Of a stretch of DNA of 64,000 nt, positions 59,486 to 64,000 are shown piece after piece (the first letter of the stretch is position 1; each line of letters starts with the position of its first letter). Source of the stretch: Kribbella voronezhensis (GTDB taxonomy: Bacteria; Actinomycetota; Actinomycetes; Propionibacteriales; Kribbellaceae). The notes beneath the pieces were generated by a model. It was not told where the DNA came from. It did not search any database and saw nothing but the letters and a program-made list of their open reading frames with translations. The stretch covers positions 2,715,154 through 2,779,153 of the forward strand of contig NZ_SOCE01000001.1 of assembly GCF_004365175.1 (NCBI RefSeq). Direction: 5' to 3'. A program made the position numbers and the translations under genes.

Positions 59486-60145
59486 CTAGGAACTGCGTCT
59501 GGCGACTGTGAGGCCGACAAGGCGGGAGACGACCATTGCCACGTAGCCGAGGCCTGCCAGCTGTTCGATCATCACTACGGATCGGGCCCACGACGTGATC
59601 GGGACGATGTCGCTCAGGCCGGTGCTGGACAACGTGGTGAAGCTCAGGAAGAGCAACTCCATCCAGGTGCGGTCAGCGTTCGGATTGACGGCCGCGGTGA
59701 AGCTGTGCGGCACCACTGCTTGCACGAAGACGAACAGGTAGGCGAAACCCCAAGCCACCAAGGTGAAAGTGGCTCCGGTCGCGTACAGCTCGTCGGTGCT
59801 CACGTCCGGGTCGGACAGCATGTAGCGCAGCAGGCTGTACGCAGCGTAGAAGTAGAACGCAGCGTGGATGATGCCCGAGACCGGCACGATGACGTCTGTC
59901 GGGCGGAACGCGTTCACCACGGACAGCACGACAGCCGGGATGCCGAGACAGATGCTGACCCAGGTCAGGCCCGGCGTCGAGCGCACGGAGAAGACCGCGA
60001 GAACCAGTACGACGATGCCCAGGATCTCGAACGCCACGCGGCCGCCGCGCGAACCCTCCATCGCCGGGTAGAGCAGGACGCCCAGAAGCTGGACGACTAG
60101 CAGAATCGCCGACGGGTGCCGTTTGGCGCTGGCCAGCAGGGTCAT
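59486..60145 (-). CDS. Two-pore-helix ion channel-like membrane protein with an atypical filter
   Basis: A 219-residue protein with about six hydrophobic segments. The C-terminal part is like Ion_trans_2 potassium channels: a pore helix (WMELLFLSFTTLSSTGLSDI) followed by a final helix (ARSVVMIEQLAGLGYVAMVV). The usual filter TVGYGD reads STGLSD, so the GYG core is lost. The N-terminal segments (residues 10-120) form four further helices without a recognisable voltage sensor. ATG at 60145 overlaps the stop of the thioesterase gene (ATGA). It may conduct other ions or be non-conducting. Confidence 0.75.
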   Translation of the reverse strand: MTLLASAKRHPSAILLVVQLLGVLLYPAMEGSRGGRVAFEILGIVVLVLAVFSVRSTPGLTWVSICLGIPAVVLSVVNAFRPTDVIVPVSGIIHAAFYFYAAYSLLRYMLSDPDVSTDELYATGATFTLVAWGFAYLFVFVQAVVPHSFTAAVNPNADRTWMELLFLSFTTLSSTGLSDIVPITSWARSVVMIEQLAGLGYVAMVVSRLVGLTVARRSS

Positions 60146-60651
60146 TCGGGAGCCTCCCGGGAGGCGATGATCGCCTGCCTGCGAGCCAGCCGGTGACTGC
60201 GGCGAATCTCGGCCTCCCTCAGCCGCCTGCGGTCCTCGTCGGTCTCCGGCACGACCTGCGGAACCTCGCGCGGCTTGCCTTCCTCGTCGACCGCCACGAA
60301 CACCAGGTACGCCGTGGCGACGTGGACCTGCGGGCCGACCGAGTCCCAGCGGTCGGCGGTGATCCGGACGCCGACCTCCATCGAACTGCGGCCGGTCCAG
60401 TTGACCTGGGCGTTGAAGTGCACGACGTCGCCCACCCGGACGGGGACCAGGAACACCATCTCGTCCATCGACGCCGTCACGGCAGGACCACCCGAGTGCC
60501 TGGCGGCGACCACGCCCGCGACCGAGTCGACCAGCGTCATCACCACGCCACCGTGGACCGTGCCGAGCAGGTTGGTCTCGTTCTGCGCGGTGATGTGCGA
60601 CACCGACAGCCGGGTCGCCGAAGTCGCTCTGGAAGCCGGCGTTCCGGTCAT
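60142..60651 (-). CDS. Acyl-CoA thioesterase (hotdog fold, cytosolic ACOT type)
   Basis: A 169-residue hotdog thioesterase: LSVSHITAQNETNLLGTVHG with the catalytic Asn/Thr region, GGVVMTLVDSVAGVVAARHS, and DEMVFLVPVRVGDVVHFNAQ, ending with an Arg-rich helix. It hydrolyses acyl-CoA to free acid and CoA in the cytoplasm; chain-length preference is not readable. ATG at 60651 follows AAGGAG. It is co-translated with the channel-like protein (ATGA), an odd pairing. Confidence 0.88.
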   Translation of the reverse strand: MTGTPASRATSATRLSVSHITAQNETNLLGTVHGGVVMTLVDSVAGVVAARHSGGPAVTASMDEMVFLVPVRVGDVVHFNAQVNWTGRSSMEVGVRITADRWDSVGPQVHVATAYLVFVAVDEEGKPREVPQVVPETDEDRRRLREAEIRRSHRLARRQAIIASREAPE

Positions 60652-60770
60652 CGATCCACTCCTTGGCAAAGGCGTCCCTGCGGGTTGACGCAGGATATCC
60701 ACAGGCTCGGAATTGCCGGCTCGTCGACGCCGTCCGCGCTCGTACTTTCTCTGTCGAGGAGGTGGACACG

Positions 60771-61715
60771 ATGACCACCCAGCACAACCTTCCCGCCGAG
60801 CGGGCCGCAGGCAACCATCCCGGCCTTCTCCCGCTCACCGATCCCGAGGCCGACCACCTGATCCAGCTGTCCCGTGCGGCCCTGGCCGCTCGAGGCCTGA
60901 CCACGAACTATGTCCACGAAACCGGCACTCTCAGCGCCGTCGCGTCGTCCGAGCTGCTCGGCGGCGCGCTGTTCGGACTGGGCAATCTGGCCAGAATCCT
61001 GGCGAGGGAGCCGCGACAACGATGGGCGCAACAGGTCGAGGAGCATTTCGACGGCCTGCTCGCCAACGTGCAGCGCCCAGCCGACACCGCTGACCTGGCG
61101 AGCCGGCTGTGCCTGCGGCTGGCAGCCACATCGGCAGTGCCGCCGGAGTGGACTGCCGATCTACCAGAGTTCCTGCCCGGGCTGGTTGCCGTGCCTGCGC
61201 TCAGCAACGACGGCGCTTTCACCCTCCACTTCGACACCGCGACTCTCGGCCTCACCCGATCCGAGGCACATCAGCTCGCGCTGGCCAACCTCACCCAGCT
61301 CACCGACAACGTCGCCTACATCGATCACGACGGAGCCCAGCTCGCGGTGCTCAGCGAGACCACCTGGGCAGCATCCCGGGCCCTGGTCCTGGACACGGTC
61401 CTGCGCGAATCCCTCCAGCTGGAGAATCCGGAGTACGGCGTACTGGTGGCTCTTCCCGCCCGCGATCTTCTGCTGATCCACGTCATCCGCGACCTGTCGG
61501 TGCTGCCGGCTCTCAGCGCGATGCTTCACCTCGCCCACACCGCCTTCGAGAGCTCGCCCGGTCCCCTCACCCCGACCGTCTACCTCGTCGATGCGACCGG
61601 CTGGCACCCGGCGACCATCGCGCTTCCCGGCCAGCCGCTCCCCTACCACCTGAGCGCCCACCTTCGAGTCCTCACCCAATCCCTGGCCGACCTCGAAGAA
61701 CCGGATCGAGCATGA
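60771..61715 (+). CDS. Hypothetical protein
   Basis: A 314-residue soluble protein without signal peptide or membrane helix. I recognise no domain. Conserved-looking parts are HLIQLSRAALAARGLTTNYV, SSELLGGALFGLGNLARILA, LVAVPALSNDGAFTLHFDTA and YGVLVALPARDLLLIHVIRD. Repeated alternation of strands and helices suggests two similar halves; the second resembles the DUF1444-like proteins in outline, but this is a guess. ATG at 60771 has the strong SD GAGGAGGTG. It is divergent from the thioesterase gene. Confidence 0.7.
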   Translation: MTTQHNLPAERAAGNHPGLLPLTDPEADHLIQLSRAALAARGLTTNYVHETGTLSAVASSELLGGALFGLGNLARILAREPRQRWAQQVEEHFDGLLANVQRPADTADLASRLCLRLAATSAVPPEWTADLPEFLPGLVAVPALSNDGAFTLHFDTATLGLTRSEAHQLALANLTQLTDNVAYIDHDGAQLAVLSETTWAASRALVLDTVLRESLQLENPEYGVLVALPARDLLLIHVIRDLSVLPALSAMLHLAHTAFESSPGPLTPTVYLVDATGWHPATIALPGQPLPYHLSAHLRVLTQSLADLEEPDRA

Positions 61716-61797
61716 CCACCCAGCGACCTGTCCCGTCGGCGGCCGGGGCGCCATCGGAGCCAACGAGGAGTCGCCGGTGCGCTCGCCGGCACGCGAC

Positions 61798-61829
61798 GGG
61801 GCGGCGCCCCGGCAGAGGTGGCGCCGCCC
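61798..61829 (-). terminator. Terminator after the fasciclin gene
   Basis: GGGCGGCGCC (61798-61807) pairs perfectly with GGCGCCGCCC (61820-61829) over a 12-nt loop, 57 nt past the fasciclin stop on the minus strand and 83 nt past the convergent hypothetical gene. Confidence 0.75.
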
Positions 61830-61885
61830 AGTCAGTTCGGTTGGTGGCCGGTTCCGGGGTGACCCCGGCGGCTACCGATTTGTCG

Positions 61886-62557
61886 TCAGGCTGCCGGCGG
61901 CAGCAGGACGGTGTCGATCAGGTAGACCGTCGCGTTCGCGGTCTTCACGCCACCGCAGATGACCTTGGCGTTGTTCACCATCAGGTTGTCACCGGAACCG
62001 CTGACGGTGACGTCCTGCTTCTCCACCGTGGCGTGCTTGCCGACGACCGCCATCGCGTCGAGCTGCCCCGGCACGACGTGGTAGGTCAGGATCTTGCTCA
62101 GCAACGCGTCGTTGGTCTTCAGCGTGGCCATCGTCTTCGCGTCGATCTTGGCGAACGCCGAGTCGACCGGCGCGAACACGGTGAATTCACCACCGTTCAG
62201 CGTCGAGACCAGGTCGACCTTCGGGTTGACCTTGCCCGATACGGCCGCGACCAGTGTCTTCAGCAGCGGGTTACCCGAAGCAGCAGTGGCGACCGGTGCG
62301 GCAGCCATGCCATCGACCGAGCCGGCACCCGAGGGGTTGGCCTTGGCGTAGGCGACACAGCCGGGGCCGACCAGACCGGAGGTGTTGTCGGCGGGAGCGG
62401 AAGAGCTCATGGTGTCGCTCGGCGTCGGCGCCGAGGACGAGGTGGTGGTCGACGGGCTGCTGCTCGAGTTGTCGTCGCTGCCGCCACAAGCTGCGGTCGC
62501 GAAGAGCAGGGACAGAGCGGAGGCGGCCAGAGCGACTCGCTTGATGGTGTGGGACAT
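61886..62557 (-). CDS. Fasciclin (FAS1)-domain lipoprotein
   Basis: A 223-residue lipoprotein: signal peptide with the lipobox ATAAC (Cys24), a Ser/Thr/Pro-rich linker (about 26-62), then one FAS1 domain with the H1 box [15 protein letters not shown] and H2 box [14 protein letters not shown]1 domains mediate adhesion or protein contact at the cell surface, as in mycobacterial MPT70/83. ATG at 62557 follows GAAGGAG. It lies 135 nt downstream of a molybdopterin oxidoreductase on the same strand, a pairing seen in other actinobacteria that may reflect a membrane redox complex. Confidence 0.92.
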   Translation of the reverse strand: MSHTIKRVALAASALSLLFATAACGGSDDNSSSSPSTTTSSSAPTPSDTMSSSAPADNTSGLVGPGCVAYAKANPSGAGSVDGMAAAPVATAASGNPLLKTLVAAVSGKVNPKVDLVSTLNGGEFTVFAPVDSAFAKIDAKTMATLKTNDALLSKILTYHVVPGQLDAMAVVGKHATVEKQDVTVSGSGDNLMVNNAKVICGGVKTANATVYLIDTVLLPPAA

Positions 62558-62692
62558 GACGATCCTTCTCCTTCGATGGATTTTGCCTTGCGAGATGTGC
62601 CGCGCCCTCGTCGGAGGTGCGCGGTCCGGCTGCCTGAGCTGTGCTCTGCCGGCAGATGCGGGATGACGGCAGCCGGCTGTACTGCGAACGGA

Positions 62693-64000
62693 CTACTCGA
62701 CCATCACCACCGTGTTGTGCAGTCCGCTCGATCCGTTCGGTCGAGGTGCTGCACGGTCGGCGGTCTGCACCTGTCCGTCGGCGTCAGTCGCCCGGACGGT
62801 GAGTTTGTGGTTGCCCGGCGTCGCGTTCCAGCGGAACGTCCATTGCCGCCAGGTGTCGATGGTGTCCTCGGCCGCGAGCTGCGCGGGCTGCCAGGGACCG
62901 TCGTCGACCTGCACCTCGACCTTGGTGATCCCGCGGTGCTGAGCCCAGGCGACTCCGGCCGCCACCGCCGGGCCGGCCTTGAGTTGCGCGAAGCCCTTCG
63001 GTACGTCGATTCGCGAGGACGTCTTGATCGGCGCCTCGACGGCCCAGCCTCGGTCGGTCCAGTAGGCGCTGAAGTCCTCGAACCGGGTCACCTCGATGTC
63101 GACGACCCACTTCGTCGCGGACACGTAGCCGTACAAGCCGGGCACCACCATCCGGACCGGGAAGCCGTGCTCGAACGGGAGCGGCTCGCCGTTCATCGCG
63201 ACCGCGAAGATCGCGTCCCGGCCGTCGGTCAGCGCCTTCAGCGGAGTGCCGATCGTCAGCCCGTCCACACTGGTCGACCGGACCGCGTCGGCGTCGGCGT
63301 GAACGCCTGCTTCCCGAAGGATCTCGGCGATCGGTACGCCGATCCAGCGAGCGTTGCCGACGTACGGGCCGCCGACCTCGTTGGAGACGCAGGTCAGGGT
63401 GATGTCGCGTTCGATCAGACGGCGGCCGAGCAGGTCCGCGAAGTTCAAGCGCAACTCGTGGTCGACCATCCCGTGCACCCGCAGTTCCCAGCTCCGCGGG
63501 TTGATCTTCGGAACGGTCAGCAGGGTGTCGACGCGGTAGAACTGCTTGTTCGGAGTGACGAACCGGATGACTCCCGCAACGTCGGCGGATACTCCCGCCG
63601 GCACTGCACCGGCCGGGCTCGCGGGCGTCGGAACCTTGATCCCCATCCGAGTCGCCTCACTGACACCGTCAGGCAGCACCCGCGAAACAACCAGCCCGCC
63701 AACCCCAGCCGCCCCAAGAGCCATCGCCGTAACCAGAAACCCCCGCCGATCGAACCCCGCCGGAGCAGTCGCGGGCCCCGGAGCCGAAGCAGTCGCCGAA
63801 GCAGGAGCGGTCGCGGTTGCGGGAGCAGGAGCGATCGCGGTTGCGGGAGCGGTCGCGGTTGCGGGAGCAGGAGCGGTTGCGGGAGCAGGAGCGGTTGCGG
63901 GAGCAGGAGCGGTTGCGGGCGCAGGAGCGGTCGCGATTGTGGGGGCTGGAGTTGTGGCGGGCTTGGGGTGGTGGTTGCTGTTGGCAATTGTTTTGGAACC
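62693..64000 (-). CDS. Molybdopterin-dependent oxidoreductase (sulfite-oxidase fold), partial at the window edge
   Basis: At least 435 residues; the gene runs off the right edge, as the frame is open through 64000. The visible part starts with a linker of about 75 residues rich in Ala/Pro/Thr (many ATAPAP repeats), then an Arg-Arg membrane segment (FDRRGFLVTAMALGAAGVGG), then the molybdopterin domain. The molybdenum-ligand Cys is in ITLTCVSNEVGGPYVGN, with VPIAEILREAG, PFEHGFPVRMVVPGLYGYVS and a C-terminal dimerisation domain (WRQWTFRWNATPGNHKLTVR). An N-terminal membrane domain probably lies beyond the window. The substrate is unknown. The internal ATG at 63724 is unlikely to be the true start. 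Confidence 0.88.
   Translation of the reverse strand, partial: GSKTIANSNHHPKPATTPAPTIATAPAPATAPAPATAPAPATAPAPATATAPATAIAPAPATATAPASATASAPGPATAPAGFDRRGFLVTAMALGAAGVGGLVVSRVLPDGVSEATRMGIKVPTPASPAGAVPAGVSADVAGVIRFVTPNKQFYRVDTLLTVPKINPRSWELRVHGMVDHELRLNFADLLGRRLIERDITLTCVSNEVGGPYVGNARWIGVPIAEILREAGVHADADAVRSTSVDGLTIGTPLKALTDGRDAIFAVAMNGEPLPFEHGFPVRMVVPGLYGYVSATKWVVDIEVTRFEDFSAYWTDRGWAVEAPIKTSSRIDVPKGFAQLKAGPAVAAGVAWAQHRGITKVEVQVDDGPWQPAQLAAEDTIDTWRQWTFRWNATPGNHKLTVRATDADGQVQTADRAAPRPNGSSGLHNTVVMVE
63790..63935 (-). repeat. Short Ala/Pro/Thr-coding tandem repeats in the oxidoreductase linker
   Basis: An 18-bp unit, on the minus strand GCAACCGCTCCTGCTCCC, recurs about four times in a row between about 63855 and 63930, with degenerate copies on both sides. 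It encodes ATAPAP and forms a flexible linker. Confidence 0.8.

Overview
The window is a 64 kb stretch of a high-GC actinobacterial chromosome. Codon use is strongly biased to G/C at third positions, GTG starts are common, and several genes look leaderless (a TANNNT box about 7 nt before the start codon). Mycothiol synthase (mshD), a GlnR regulator, an sseA-sseC sulfurtransferase pair with a cysteine-containing leader peptide, and an LpqI-type GH3 lipoprotein all point to Actinomycetia. The frequent GTAC-containing codons and the gene content suggest a Kribbella/Nocardioides-type organism, but that is an inference. I saw no rRNA, tRNA, CRISPR array, transposase or phage gene. This is mostly ordinary core chromosome with several unusual small elements.

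Layout. 0.1-4.7 kb: a membrane protein, a DctA-type dicarboxylate transporter, and a divergent DcuS/CitA-type two-component system with repeated operator-like boxes between them. 4.7-8.1 kb: a nitrobindin-like protein, a DsrE protein, and a coupled pair made of a small protein and a long acidic repeat protein of unknown function. 8.5-11.6 kb: a membrane-anchored molybdopterin oxidoreductase with a membrane partner, a beta-keto acid cleavage enzyme and dtd, followed by GA-rich 42-bp tandem repeats. 12.2-17 kb: a secreted protein, then a sulfur operon (leader peptide, DUF4395, sseA, sseC) with an RDD protein and a thioredoxin upstream. 17-22 kb: cupin/TetR divergon, arfB, a coupled trio of membrane-anchored extracytoplasmic proteins, and a large membrane protein. 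22-27 kb: moaD with a triplicated 3' end, glnR, a 5'-nucleotidase and mshD. 27-32.6 kb: a lipoprotein/PKD pair, an esterase, ppk1 and mutT1.

32.7-37.6 kb holds a bifunctional nuclease-domain protein and the pstSCAB phosphate operon with a PHO box. 37.8-43.2 kb: a DUF2752 protein, three RDD proteins with PGQ-rich tails, and a secreted GH20 hexosaminidase. 43.3-48.2 kb: a SatD-like HTH protein with a membrane partner, thiC under a TPP riboswitch, and plsC. 48.5-52 kb: a MarR/MFS pair and small hypothetical or NTF2-like proteins. 52.2-55.3 kb: a second phosphate locus (DUF47 PhoU-like protein, two PiT transporters, a small membrane protein). 55.5-62 kb: two DUF202 proteins, a GH3 lipoprotein that appears to start at CTG, MarR, EamA, TetR, an unusual ion channel and a hotdog thioesterase. 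61.9-64 kb: a fasciclin lipoprotein and a second molybdopterin oxidoreductase running off the right edge.

Phosphate handling is the main shared theme: polyphosphate kinase, the high-affinity Pst system and low-affinity PiT transporters lie within 26 kb. The most interesting regulatory elements are the 26-codon cysteine-containing leader ORF before the sulfurtransferase operon, the repeated boxes between dctA and its two-component system, and the short cysteine-bearing ORF overlapping glnR. The coupled acidic-repeat protein pair at 5.8-8.1 kb is the best candidate for an undescribed system.
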